Source: Methanohalobium sp. (GTDB taxonomy: Archaea; Halobacteriota; Methanosarcinia; Methanosarcinales; Methanosarcinaceae). Taken from it: a DNA stretch of 64,000 bases. Location: NCBI RefSeq assembly GCF_018609725.1, contig NZ_JAHENT010000084.1, positions 1-64,000 on the forward strand. The letters are read 5' to 3'. Shown piece by piece: positions 21,156 to 31,572 of this stretch. The position numbers and the translations under genes were made by a program. The notes beneath the pieces are model-generated. The model was not told the origin of the DNA. It worked only from the letters and a program-made list of their open reading frames with translations, and searched no databases. Positions within the stretch are counted from its first letter, which is position 1. Each line of letters begins with the position of its first letter.

Positions 21156-21923
21156 TTGGGTGAACATAAAATGGAAATAGGTGAGATAGTTTTACTAAAA
21201 ACTGAATATATGGGAAAGGCACGGGAATATGTAGCAACGGTATCATATGATAGTTTCCATACAGATCTTGGAATTATAGATATGGATATTCTTTTTGATA
21301 AAGAGCCGGGTGACACTGTAAACTCGCACATTAATCATGAATTCCACATCAGAAAACTCAGGACACCGGATATTTTCAATCATGCAAAACGTACAGGGGC
21401 GCCCATGATGCCAAGGGATATAGGCATCATAATAACAAATACGGGAATCAATAAAAATGATGTAGTACTTGATGTGGGTACAGGCACCGGTATACTTGCC
21501 ATGTATCTTGGTTCTGTTGCAAAAAGAGTGGTGACCTATGAATCCAATGGGGATTTTTTTAAAGTATCCAGAAAAAACATAAATTCACTGGGTTCAAATA
21601 ATATAGAACTTCGTCACGGTAACCTTGTTGATGAAATAGAAAATATCAATGAGCAATTTGATGTAATAACACTTGATACTGTGGATGCAGGAAAAATAGT
21701 CCCTTATACAGTAAATTTACTACGACCCGGTGGATACCTTGCTGTTTACTCTCCTTTTTTTGAACAGACAAAAGAAATACGTGAAGCAATAGATAATATA
21801 AATTTTTTGGAAGTTTCAACTGTTGAATGTATTGAGCGAAATATATCCTTCACAGAACGTGGGACAAGACCGGCAAGTTCAAGGGTTGGTCATACTGGGT
21901 TTATAACTATAGCAAGAATTTGA
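21156..21923 (+). CDS. trmI: tRNA (adenine-N1)-methyltransferase TrmI-like
   Basis: ND-type N-terminus, VVLDVGTGTGILAMYLGSVAKRVVTYE SAM motif, RPASSRVGHTGFITIAR C-terminus. Confidence 0.85.
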   Translation: MGEHKMEIGEIVLLKTEYMGKAREYVATVSYDSFHTDLGIIDMDILFDKEPGDTVNSHINHEFHIRKLRTPDIFNHAKRTGAPMMPRDIGIIITNTGINKNDVVLDVGTGTGILAMYLGSVAKRVVTYESNGDFFKVSRKNINSLGSNNIELRHGNLVDEIENINEQFDVITLDTVDAGKIVPYTVNLLRPGGYLAVYSPFFEQTKEIREAIDNINFLEVSTVECIERNISFTERGTRPASSRVGHTGFITIARI

Positions 21924-21933
21924 TACAATCCAA

Positions 21934-22602
21934 TCATTTTAGGCCATCTGGACCTATCATAAATTCACAGGTTTCACCTTCTGGACGAGAGCGGTGTTTT
22001 TGCAAAACTGCTCTTCTTTTATTATTTCCTGTACATTCAAACTGTAGTATATTTTTTGACAGGTGTTCTATCCCGCTTCCTCCAATAGGTTTTACTTCTC
22101 CGGTTGATGCATCGGTATATATCTGATTGGTGATAACTACCGATAAACTGTGTTTTCTGGCAAGTCCGTGCAGATATCCTATCTGATTTGATAATTCGCG
22201 CCTTTTCTGAATACTTGAATCCTCATTCTCAAGTTCAAATCTATAGAAAGCGGTCGCAGAATCTACGATTATAAGTCCGATGTTTTCCTCACTTATTTTT
22301 TCGGTATCTTTTATTGCTGAATACTGCTCTTCAAAGTTGAAGGGTTCATAGATTATGATGTTTTGTGCAATTTCTTTGGAGTTTTCACCTGCAATCTGTT
22401 TGAATCTGTCAGGAGACAGAGCTTCAGTATCAACATATATGACCTTTTTACCCTGCTTCACACACTCAACAGAAAGTTGTATGCAGAGGTTAGTTTTTCC
22501 ACTACCGGGTTCTCCATATACTTGGGATACTATACCGGTTTCAAATCCACCGCCAAGAAGGTTGTCCAATGGTTTGCATCCAGAAGGTAGTCGTACGCTT
22601 AT
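21934..22602 (-). CDS. radB: DNA repair and recombination protein RadB; start probably AUA at 22600-22602
   Basis: RecA-fold: YGEPGSGKTNLCIQLSVECVKQGKKVIYVDTEAL. Conserved N-terminus SVRLPSGCKPLDNLLGGG lies upstream of the track start (TTG, 22569) and is bounded by an in-frame TAA at 22606-22608. Confidence 0.88.
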   Translation of the reverse strand: MSVRLPSGCKPLDNLLGGGFETGIVSQVYGEPGSGKTNLCIQLSVECVKQGKKVIYVDTEALSPDRFKQIAGENSKEIAQNIIIYEPFNFEEQYSAIKDTEKISEENIGLIIVDSATAFYRFELENEDSSIQKRRELSNQIGYLHGLARKHSLSVVITNQIYTDASTGEVKPIGGSGIEHLSKNILQFECTGNNKRRAVLQKHRSRPEGETCEFMIGPDGLK

Positions 22603-22956
22603 TTCTTACACCCCGTTTTTTAAAATTTGTATGTAACTAATCTACAATAACAATAATTGAAATATACATCTTTTGGATATATATGCTCTGACCACAAATT
22701 TTAAAATATTTTTTTATGTTATCATATTTGTTATCATATTTGCAACTGATTTGTATCCATTAATATTTTTAGTATTCAAATTTGAAATGGAAAAGCATTA
22801 TTAAACTGTAATTCGTTCTATTATTTACTACGAATAAATGTCATGAATTCGAGTATAAAACCTATTGACCATATATTTTGAGCATTTCGAAACCACCATT
22901 CGGTGCCGCAAAATATCAGTATATAAAAATAAAATTATATTAAAGGGTGTGTATAT

Positions 22957-23208
22957 TTGTCTGAAATTATTATTTACACAACAGAAACCTGCCCTAAATG
23001 CGAGCAGTTGAAAAAACTATTAAAGTCCAATAATATAGCTTTCAAAGAAGCGGATATGTCCACTCCCGAAGCCTTGACAGAATTAAGAGTTAATGGAGTA
23101 TTCGATGTTACTGCTCCAATTCTGCAAATCGGTGATAAATTCCTCACAAATGATGAATTGTTCGATGGGGGAGAAGTAGACAGTAACGCAATAAGTGATA
23201 TATTATAA
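22957..23208 (+). CDS. Glutaredoxin-like protein
   Basis: TETCPKCEQLKKLLKSNNIAFKEAD CxxC motif; upstream of nrdD. Confidence 0.85.
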   Translation: MSEIIIYTTETCPKCEQLKKLLKSNNIAFKEADMSTPEALTELRVNGVFDVTAPILQIGDKFLTNDELFDGGEVDSNAISDIL

Positions 23209-23230
23209 AATTAGATGGGAGGATTTTACG

Positions 23231-25561
23231 ATGGAGGCATATAAACTAAAATCAAAAACGGAAAATTCTGAATCATTTTCCCGGGGACAACAACAGGGTG
23301 TCCAGCAAACACTTGATGGGGATATTGTTCCAGAAATGCCCAAGGTAAGAACTACCGAGGGGTACATGGTTGATTGGGACAAAAACGTGATTATTAAACA
23401 ATTGACAAAAGAAACTAAACTGGCTGAGAAATTCTTCAACATCTATCAGGTATCCTATGAAGATGCAAAAGAAATCGCAGACCTTGCTGAAGATAGGATT
23501 AGAAGCATGAATATTCAATTTTTATCAGGCCCTCTTATCCGTGAAATCGTGAATACCATACTCATCGAAAAGGGTCATGTTGAATGGAGAAATATTTGTA
23601 CCAGAGTGGGTACACCAGTTTATGATGCATTTGAAATTGATACCGGTGCAGGTTTTGAAGCTAATGATAACGCAAACCTGCAGGATAACGCTGAAACCTC
23701 CCATAAAAAGAAAGCCGATAAAATATCCAAAGAACAGTATACTCTGATGCTTCCACCAAAACTAGCAGACCTCCATCTCAACGGAGACCTTCATATCCAT
23801 GATCTTGAATACTTCGGAACAAGACCTTTCTGCCAGGACCATGATTTGCGTTATTTCTTCTACTACGGATTGATGCCCGACGGTTCAGGTACCAAAGCAA
23901 GCGTTGCAGGTCCTGCCAAAAATGCGGAAGTTGCAGTTTTGCATGCAGTCAAAGCACTTGGGAGTGCCCAAACAAATTTCGCCGGTGGTCAGGGATTCTA
24001 TAATTTCCTTACTTTCCTTGCACCATACATGGAAAACAAGGGTTACAATGAAATCAAACAGCTCATGCAGATGTTTGTCTATGAAATGACACAGATGATG
24101 GTTGCACGTGGTGGACAGCTTGTGTTCTCATCTGTACAATTATCGCCTGGTGTACCGGAACTTTGGGTAGACAAACCTGTCGTATCACACGGAACAGTGC
24201 ATGACGGAAACTACGCAGAACACCGAACATATGGTGAATTCGAGAGAGAAGTAAGGCTCACTTTCAAAGCGTTGATGGAAGTAATGTTAGATGGTGATTA
24301 CTGGGGCAAACCCTTCAACTTCCCGAAACCAGAAATTTCGATAGAGCCGCAGTTCATGGAAGAAGATGAAGAATTCAACAAACAACACCCTGAAATCCCG
24401 ACATATGAGGATTTATACGACCTCTCATTTGAACTGGCAGCCAAGTTTGGTACACCTTATTTTGATAACCAGATACCAGCATACAGAGGCGCAGGCAAAG
24501 GTATATCCTGTTACCAGTGCTGTGCATACCAGTTCTCTGCAGATGAAGACAACGATGCGGATTTTGAAGATAAACTGTATTTCAAAGAAGGTAAACACTT
24601 CTCTATGGGCGCATGGCAGGTATTGACCCTTAACTGTCCAAGGTCTGCATATAGAGCTGATGGTGATTATGATGCACTCATAAGCGACCTGAAACGTCTG
24701 ATGAACAGAAGTGTAGAAGTTTTCCTTGCTAAAAAACAATGGATGGATTATATAATAGACAACAACAGAATGCCTTTTGCATCCCAGAGACCCAAAGACC
24801 CGATAACAGGTGAAAAAGGTTCAATACTTGTTGATACTGACAGTCTGGTATATACCATCGGTGTTATCGGAATCAATGAAATGGTTCAATATCACACAGG
24901 TTGCCAGTTACATGAATCAAAGGAAGCTTTCAGACTGGCTGTTCGTGTAATGACTGAACTTGAGATGTATGCAAAAGATCTCAGTAACAAATACGGTATG
25001 CAAATTGCACTTGCAAGGACACCTGCAGAAACCACAGGTCAAAGATTTGCAGTGGCTGACCTCCTCCAGAAAGGCTTTGCGAATAAAGCTGAACAGGTAA
25101 TTAAAGGTGATGTTGAATCAGCCAAACAGAAACTCAACAAAGACCATGACCTACCAATCTATTACACAAATGGTATACATATACCACCCAGTGCAGACTT
25201 GTCTATAATTGACAGAATCAACTACGAACATACGTTCTTTCCGATTGTAGATGGTGGAAACATAATGCACATCTGGATGGGCGAAGCACATCCGGATCCT
25301 AAAGGTTTGAAACAGTTTGCACTTAACATCGCGAAAAATACCCAGACTGGATACTTTGCATTTACAAAAGATATGACAGTATGTATGGATGATTTCCATG
25401 TTGCAGATGGTCTCAAGGACAACTGTCCAAATTGTGAATCCAGTAATGTAGAATTCCTATCCAGAGTAACAGGGTATATACAGGCTGTAGGTGGCTGGAA
25501 CGAAGCTAAAAAACAGGAGCTTGAAGACCGTAAACGTTACGCTTCTGTGGATATGGTCTAA
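23231..25561 (+). CDS. nrdD: Anaerobic ribonucleoside-triphosphate reductase
   Basis: GDLHIHDLEYFGTRPFCQDHDL, RTPAETTGQRFAVADL, C-terminal CPNCESSNVEFLSRVTGY zinc/Gly-radical region. Confidence 0.95.
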   Translation: MEAYKLKSKTENSESFSRGQQQGVQQTLDGDIVPEMPKVRTTEGYMVDWDKNVIIKQLTKETKLAEKFFNIYQVSYEDAKEIADLAEDRIRSMNIQFLSGPLIREIVNTILIEKGHVEWRNICTRVGTPVYDAFEIDTGAGFEANDNANLQDNAETSHKKKADKISKEQYTLMLPPKLADLHLNGDLHIHDLEYFGTRPFCQDHDLRYFFYYGLMPDGSGTKASVAGPAKNAEVAVLHAVKALGSAQTNFAGGQGFYNFLTFLAPYMENKGYNEIKQLMQMFVYEMTQMMVARGGQLVFSSVQLSPGVPELWVDKPVVSHGTVHDGNYAEHRTYGEFEREVRLTFKALMEVMLDGDYWGKPFNFPKPEISIEPQFMEEDEEFNKQHPEIPTYEDLYDLSFELAAKFGTPYFDNQIPAYRGAGKGISCYQCCAYQFSADEDNDADFEDKLYFKEGKHFSMGAWQVLTLNCPRSAYRADGDYDALISDLKRLMNRSVEVFLAKKQWMDYIIDNNRMPFASQRPKDPITGEKGSILVDTDSLVYTIGVIGINEMVQYHTGCQLHESKEAFRLAVRVMTELEMYAKDLSNKYGMQIALARTPAETTGQRFAVADLLQKGFANKAEQVIKGDVESAKQKLNKDHDLPIYYTNGIHIPPSADLSIIDRINYEHTFFPIVDGGNIMHIWMGEAHPDPKGLKQFALNIAKNTQTGYFAFTKDMTVCMDDFHVADGLKDNCPNCESSNVEFLSRVTGYIQAVGGWNEAKKQELEDRKRYASVDMV

Positions 25562-25576
25562 ATATTAAGTGTTATT

Positions 25577-26332
25577 ATGAAATTAAACCATGGTGGAACT
25601 GTACCGATATCTACTATCGATTGGCACGGAAGGGTGTCAATCGTTATATCTTTTAGAGGATGTCCTTTTAGATGCCCATACTGCCACAACCATGAACTTT
25701 TGTTCGGTTCTAATCCAGTTGATTTCGGTGAAATCGAATCACAAATCAACAAATCCAAAATTTTTGTGGACAATGTAGTGTTTACAGGTGGGGAACCGTT
25801 CATGCAACCCGATGCCTTGAAACATTTAGCGGGTTTTGCTAAATATAATAACCTGCTTGTGGGTATCAACACAAATGGTTTTTATCCGGAACGTATAAAA
25901 GAAATTGTTGATGAGGGCAAAGTTGATAAATTCTTTGTTGATTTAAAAGCTCCTCTTGATGATGTGGATTTATACAGAAAAATATCGGGTTATAATAGTC
26001 CAGATTATCCAGAACCTGTAAGCAGAGTGGCTGAATCTTTAAAAATATTATATGAAAATGGGGTTGAATTTGAACTTCGAACCACTGTGATTCGTGATTT
26101 TATAGGTAACTTCGATGACATAACAAAAATATCTGGATGGATATCCAAATATCTATCTAAAGATGTACCCTATGTTATCCAGAGAGGACTTCCTGGGCAT
26201 TCAAAGGATTCGGATTTGCATGGTATAAAACCGCTGGAAAGAGAGGAAATCTTGGGACTTTCTGAATATGCCTGTAATTATTTGAATGATGTACGTATAA
26301 ACACTGATTCAGGATATGAGAATGTTTGTTAA
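25577..26332 (+). CDS. nrdG: Anaerobic RNR activating protein (radical SAM)
   Basis: SFRGCPFRCPYCHNHELL CxxxCxxC; follows nrdD. Confidence 0.85.
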   Translation: MKLNHGGTVPISTIDWHGRVSIVISFRGCPFRCPYCHNHELLFGSNPVDFGEIESQINKSKIFVDNVVFTGGEPFMQPDALKHLAGFAKYNNLLVGINTNGFYPERIKEIVDEGKVDKFFVDLKAPLDDVDLYRKISGYNSPDYPEPVSRVAESLKILYENGVEFELRTTVIRDFIGNFDDITKISGWISKYLSKDVPYVIQRGLPGHSKDSDLHGIKPLEREEILGLSEYACNYLNDVRINTDSGYENVC

Positions 26333-26760
26333 TATTTACCGGTAAGTTTTGCTATACTTCTATGTAATCCATGGATGCTGAAAGGGCTTCCCATATACAT
26401 CATCGGGCATTTATCTGTTATAAATTCTATTTCCGATTTTCTGGATGCTTCATCAAGTTCGAGAGTACCGGTTCTCCAGTGGATCCATACCCTTTTGACA
26501 CCTTTGTCTTGTAAAGTATTGATAAAATCAGCCGGATTGTATTTTGTCGTGCCTATGACTGCGTTCTCCATGTCATCAGGAATATCTGAAATATTTTTTA
26601 ATGTATCTGGGTCGGGTTTATCAGACAAATCAACCACACTGATATTTTTGTTTCGGTTGCCAAGTTCTTTTATGGTTAATTTCATTGCTGGTTTGGTTTT
26701 ATCGGTGATTACTACAAAATTATCATAATTCCAGAATTTTTCCTGTTCAAGTTGAGCCAT
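26329..26760 (-). CDS. CoA-binding-domain-like protein
   Basis: Rossmann-like sequence with VKRVWIHWRTGTLELDEASR; overlaps nrdG tail by 4 nt. Confidence 0.5.
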   Translation of the reverse strand: MAQLEQEKFWNYDNFVVITDKTKPAMKLTIKELGNRNKNISVVDLSDKPDPDTLKNISDIPDDMENAVIGTTKYNPADFINTLQDKGVKRVWIHWRTGTLELDEASRKSEIEFITDKCPMMYMGSPFSIHGLHRSIAKLTGKY

Positions 26761-26799
26761 ATAATCCCACTCCCCTGTCTAAATTTTGAAAAATGAAAA

Positions 26800-27489
26800 T
26801 CAATCCAGGTTTTCAAGATATTTTTCTGTTATTTTGTCATGTTTTATGCCGTCAGATAACAGTTTGCTTTTGTCAATCCACATCTCTGATGGACTCTGCA
26901 ACCCAGAGGGTTTATGTTGCACACGACTTATGGTATTGGATGTGATATTCTCCTGAGAACCAAGAGAATCAAACTGGTTAATATCTCTGTCCTTTAAATC
27001 ATTATTTTTGGTCTCGCTATATTCTGGGTGTTCTTGGTTAACATATGGGTTTTGTTCTGTTATATTGGTGACACCATCACTATCGAGCCTCATATCAGAT
27101 GCACTATGAAGCCCCTGGGCGTGGATGTCATCAAAACCGGTGACAATACCTGTAACAGGAGATTCAAGTGTTTCAAGTCCTCTACCCATAGTAAAAAGTC
27201 CGTTTAATTTGTTGCACTCACCAGTTTTATCAGTATCTTCATTTTCATTAGGATTACTATATCCAATGTTATCGTAGAGGTTGTTTTTATCTATCCACAT
27301 TTCTGAAGGGCTCTGTAATCCCTGTGCTTTATGTGGTGTATATTCGATACCTGCTATCAAACCTGTAAAAGGTGATGCTATAGTATCAAGTCCATTGCCG
27401 AAATTGCAAAGGTCACTGGTATTAACGTTTTTGTACATATTTTCGTTGTTAGAATCTGTGTTATTTTTATTATCTAAATCCTCAGTCAT
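26800..27489 (-). CDS. Hypothetical protein with internal repeats (AQGLxSxSxMxxD)
   Basis: Repeated segments KAQGLQSPSEMWIDKNNL, HAQGLHSASDMRLDSDG, KPSGLQSPSEMWIDKSKL. Confidence 0.7.
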   Translation of the reverse strand: MTEDLDNKNNTDSNNENMYKNVNTSDLCNFGNGLDTIASPFTGLIAGIEYTPHKAQGLQSPSEMWIDKNNLYDNIGYSNPNENEDTDKTGECNKLNGLFTMGRGLETLESPVTGIVTGFDDIHAQGLHSASDMRLDSDGVTNITEQNPYVNQEHPEYSETKNNDLKDRDINQFDSLGSQENITSNTISRVQHKPSGLQSPSEMWIDKSKLLSDGIKHDKITEKYLENLD

Positions 27490-27529
27490 TGTAATCCCGA
27501 TTGGTTTTGTTTTATATTAATATCTTTGC

Positions 27530-29023
27530 TTAAACCTTACCAGAGCCTATACCCAGAATGTCGTATAATTTTTCCATGTCCAGTCCGTCAGAGACCATAT
27601 CTCCCAGCATATTATAGGCTTCTTGTTGTGATATAATTTTTTGTGGCTTAAATTCCAGCCCTTTTTTCTCACAGAGGTATCTGACAAACGAGTTCCTGAT
27701 GTTTTCATTTTCAAATAAACCATGCAAGTAAGTTCCAAATACAAGTCCAGTATCATCCATGCATCCATCATCTTCAAAAACAAAATTTTGTGAAGTGGTA
27801 TTACCCATATGGATTTCATATCCTGATATTTTCTCTCCTTTGATAGGTTCCAGCATTGGTCCGCCACATGTTACGGTTTTTGTAGTCTGCACAGTTGTCT
27901 TTTTGTAGGCATCAAATATGGTTTCAATATCCAGTAATCCCAAACCCTCGTACTCTGCTTTTTGTTCACCTTCGACACCTGAATCATGGATTTTTGTTCC
28001 AAGCATCTGGTATCCGCCGCATATTCCAATAATTGGTATTTTTCCGTGTAGTTTTTTAATCTGGTCATACATCCCGCTTTCTCTAAGGTCTACAAAATCA
28101 CTGATAGTGTTTTTAGTACCGGGTATGATAACAGCATCGGGGTTGCCAAGGTTGTCTTCTAAATCTACATAATTTACTTTGGCGAGGTTCTCCAGCGGCT
28201 CAAAATCGGTAAAGTTTGAAATCCTTGGAAGTCTTATAACTGCAATTTCTACATCATTGCTGCTATCATTGTTATTTGATTTGTCATTGATGGATACTGA
28301 ATCTTCAGATGGAATTTTAATACTTGAAAACGGCAACACTCCCAGAACAGGTATACCTGTTCGTTTTTCCAGTTCCTCAAGACCTGGGTTAAGGATTTCC
28401 GGGTCACCTCTGAATTTGTTTATAATAAAACCTGATACTCTTTTGCGAACATCTTTTGGAAGGAGTTCAATAGTGCCGTAAAGACTTGCAAACACACCAC
28501 CACGTTCAATATCTCCTACAAGTATAATTGGTGCATTTGTAGCCCTTGCAGTGCCTATATTGACAACATCCCTCTCATAAAGGTTGATTTCAGCAGCACC
28601 ACCAGCACCTTCCATCACTATGATTTCATATTCATCACCCAATCTATCCAGAGACCCTTTTAATATTTCATGAGTATCTTCAATAGAATCGTAATATTCT
28701 CCTGCGGTTTTATCAGCATACGGTTCTCCAAGAATTATAACCTGGGATTGTCGATCACCCTTGGGTTTGAGCAGGATGGGATTCATGTCTGCAGTCGGTT
28801 CAACTCCTGCAGATTTAGCTTGTATTGCCTGTGCAATACCAATTTCTTTACCGTCCTTTGTAATCCATGAATTCAGACTCATGTTCTGGGCTTTAAAAGG
28901 TGCTACTCTATAATTTCTGGAAAATACATTGCATAACGCGGTTACTATAGCACTTTTACCTACATGTGACGCGGTTCCCAGTATAAGCAAGCTTTTTGTA
29001 TCGCCATTAGTTTTTGGTTTCAT
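27530..29023 (-). CDS. cbiP: Cobyric acid synthase
   Basis: LLILGTASHVGKSAIVTALCNVFSR, APFKAQNMSLNSW, GICGGYQMLG. Confidence 0.93.
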   Translation of the reverse strand: MKPKTNGDTKSLLILGTASHVGKSAIVTALCNVFSRNYRVAPFKAQNMSLNSWITKDGKEIGIAQAIQAKSAGVEPTADMNPILLKPKGDRQSQVIILGEPYADKTAGEYYDSIEDTHEILKGSLDRLGDEYEIIVMEGAGGAAEINLYERDVVNIGTARATNAPIILVGDIERGGVFASLYGTIELLPKDVRKRVSGFIINKFRGDPEILNPGLEELEKRTGIPVLGVLPFSSIKIPSEDSVSINDKSNNNDSSNDVEIAVIRLPRISNFTDFEPLENLAKVNYVDLEDNLGNPDAVIIPGTKNTISDFVDLRESGMYDQIKKLHGKIPIIGICGGYQMLGTKIHDSGVEGEQKAEYEGLGLLDIETIFDAYKKTTVQTTKTVTCGGPMLEPIKGEKISGYEIHMGNTTSQNFVFEDDGCMDDTGLVFGTYLHGLFENENIRNSFVRYLCEKKGLEFKPQKIISQQEAYNMLGDMVSDGLDMEKLYDILGIGSGKV

Positions 29024-29110
29024 TCATCACTACCTTCAAGTAATAAACTTTATGTGTAACAAGTTATATTTAGTAGATTCGAGTTTATTTAACTTTAACC
29101 AGGTGAAATA

Positions 29111-29677
29111 TTGTCTAATTTACTGTATATCAGTGGTGGTCCAACAAAACCGGAAGTTATCTCTGTATCTTTATCCAAACTCGATTTGCATGACGGAGAT
29201 ACATTTGTAGATTTGGGCTGTGGTACAGGTGCTGTATCTATAGAGGCATCTAAAATGAGACAGGGACTTAAAATTTATGCAATTGATTCACGTTCTGAAG
29301 CAATTGGTACCGCAGCCCAAAATTTTGAGACGTATCAGTTACAGGATATAAACCTGATTCATGGTGAATCTTCTAAGGTTTTAACCGAGAATACAGACAT
29401 TGATTCAATAGATTGTGCTTTTATAGGAGGCACAAAAAACATCAATCAGGTACTTGAAATACTTGTAGACAAGGGTGTAAAAAACCTTGTAATAAACGCA
29501 GTGCGGATGGAAACCGTTGTTAAAGCCATGCAGAAAATGCATGATATGGATATATTTGATGAAGTGCTGCATCTGTCGGTTTCACGCGGGACACCCATTG
29601 CAGGTGAAACCATGTTTAAACCTGATAATCCTGTTTATATAATAGTGGGTAAATCACAATCCAGACTAAATCAATAA
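29111..29677 (+). CDS. cbiT: Cobalt-precorrin-6B C15-methyltransferase (decarboxylating)
   Basis: SGGPTKPEVISVSLSKL, FVDLGCGTGAVSIEASK. Confidence 0.9.
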   Translation: MSNLLYISGGPTKPEVISVSLSKLDLHDGDTFVDLGCGTGAVSIEASKMRQGLKIYAIDSRSEAIGTAAQNFETYQLQDINLIHGESSKVLTENTDIDSIDCAFIGGTKNINQVLEILVDKGVKNLVINAVRMETVVKAMQKMHDMDIFDEVLHLSVSRGTPIAGETMFKPDNPVYIIVGKSQSRLNQ

Positions 29678-29703
29678 TAAATGAAATTCCCAGAGAGATT
29701 ACA

Positions 29704-30336
29704 ATGCTAATAGGAGTAGGATTAGGACCTGGAGACCCAGAACTTCTGACATTAAAAGCGGTAGATACCCTGAAAAAGAGTTCCAAGGTCTATGTACCAG
29801 GCAGACTTGCTGCTGAACTGGTAGAACCGTATGCAGACCCTGAAATACTTGAATTCCCCATGTTGAAGGATTACGATGTTTTAAATGATGTCTGGAAACA
29901 AAATGCAGAGATTGTTGCAGAAGATGCAAGGGACAATCTGGTATCTTTTGGGTTAATCGGCGACCCGAATTTCTTCTCAACTTTTTCCCATCTTGAACGT
30001 GTTTTGAACAAACTCTATCCAGAAGTGGAAACTGATACAATACCCGGTATAAGTTCCATCACAGCGTTTGCATCCAGAACCAGAACACCTGTTTATTCTT
30101 CTTTTGAAGTGAATGACGGTTCTGATATTGATTCAAAGGTTGTTCTGAAGGCAAAAAAACCCAGAGAAATAATGGGAGAGATGCGAAAAGAAGGGTTTAA
30201 TGATTTTGCTTTTGCACAGCGTCTTTTTATGGACAATGAGGTTGTCATCAAGGATGTAGATAAAATACCCGAGAAAGGTAACTATTTTAGTATCATGTAC
30301 GGTAGAAAATCCAATCAGGTGAATAATAATGAATGA
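29704..30336 (+). CDS. cbiL: Cobalt-precorrin-2 C20-methyltransferase
   Basis: [41 protein letters not shown]. Confidence 0.9.
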   Translation: MLIGVGLGPGDPELLTLKAVDTLKKSSKVYVPGRLAAELVEPYADPEILEFPMLKDYDVLNDVWKQNAEIVAEDARDNLVSFGLIGDPNFFSTFSHLERVLNKLYPEVETDTIPGISSITAFASRTRTPVYSSFEVNDGSDIDSKVVLKAKKPREIMGEMRKEGFNDFAFAQRLFMDNEVVIKDVDKIPEKGNYFSIMYGRKSNQVNNNE

Positions 30337-31060
30337 TAATAAGGTATATTTTGTGGGTTCAGGTCCCGGTGATGCGAAATTAATCACAGTCAAGGGCAAA
30401 GAACTCCTTGAAAATGCGGATACAGTAATATATGCAGGTTCGCTTGTAAACCCTGAAATCCTTGACTATTCAAATGGTGAAATGGTGGACAGTTACGGGA
30501 TGACCCTTGATGAAATCACCTCAAAGATAGTTGATGATGTTAAATCCGATAAAATAGTAGTTCGCCTGCACAGTGGTGACCCTTCCCTTTACGGGTCGAT
30601 ATTGGAACAAATGGATGAACTGAAAAAACACGACATAGATGTGGAAATTATACCGGGTGTATCGTCAGTTTTTGCATCCGCATCATCGCTTAAGACCCAG
30701 ATGACCTTAAACGGGGTGTCTGATAGTTTGATTATTACCCGACCAGCAGGTAAAACACTTGATGAGGATAAAATCAATGAATTATCCAAACATCATGAAA
30801 CCATGGCAATTTTCCTTGGAACTCAAAAAATCGATCAGATAATGGAAAAAGTGGATTACCCTTCAGATACACCTGTGGCTGTTATATATCATGCATCATG
30901 GGATGATGAGAAAGTTATCAAAGGAACTGTATCGGATATATCACAGAAAGTAAAAGACGCGGGTATCAAAAGGTCTGCAATGATTATCATTGGTGGAGTA
31001 GTAGACCCCATCGAGTTCAGGAGGTCGTACCTATACGGAGTACCACAGGAACCGCTGTGA
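30329..31060 (+). CDS. cbiF: Cobalt-precorrin-4 C11-methyltransferase
   Basis: [39 protein letters not shown]. Confidence 0.92.
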   Translation: MNDNKVYFVGSGPGDAKLITVKGKELLENADTVIYAGSLVNPEILDYSNGEMVDSYGMTLDEITSKIVDDVKSDKIVVRLHSGDPSLYGSILEQMDELKKHDIDVEIIPGVSSVFASASSLKTQMTLNGVSDSLIITRPAGKTLDEDKINELSKHHETMAIFLGTQKIDQIMEKVDYPSDTPVAVIYHASWDDEKVIKGTVSDISQKVKDAGIKRSAMIIIGGVVDPIEFRRSYLYGVPQEPL

Positions 31061-31572
31061 TAACTTTCCAGAGAAATCTTGAAATTGCACAGCGTATAGC
31101 TGACCATTTAAATGCAGATGTACTTATATATGACAAAGACGTTTTTAAAAAAGCGTTTGAAGAATATAATATAATTGTAGCAGTGTTTGCAACAGGTATT
31201 GTTGTAAGAGATATTGCGCCCTTGTTAAAGGATAAATGGACTGACCCGGCTGTAGTGGTAGTGGATTCAAATCTATCATTTGCCATACCTTTGCTGGGCG
31301 GACATCATGGAGCCAATGACACAGCACGCAGGATTGCATATCTTGGGGCGGTTCCTGTAATTACTACCGCTACAGAAGTCCACCAGAAATATTCAGTGGA
31401 AGGAATTGCATCATCTATGGGATGCGACATAGTGAATAAAGACTCCACTAAGACAGTTAACTGTGCGCTACTCGAGCAGGATGTAGAAGTCCTTGAACTT
31501 AGAGGTCCCAAGATAGTAAAGGTTGATGATGATGTTTCTGTACTTAAAAAGAAAAGGCAGGATGAAAATTGA
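31057..31572 (+). CDS. cbiG: CbiG N-terminal/middle portion (split cobalt-precorrin-5A hydrolase)
   Basis: [45 protein letters not shown]. Confidence 0.85.
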   Translation: MITFQRNLEIAQRIADHLNADVLIYDKDVFKKAFEEYNIIVAVFATGIVVRDIAPLLKDKWTDPAVVVVDSNLSFAIPLLGGHHGANDTARRIAYLGAVPVITTATEVHQKYSVEGIASSMGCDIVNKDSTKTVNCALLEQDVEVLELRGPKIVKVDDDVSVLKKKRQDEN

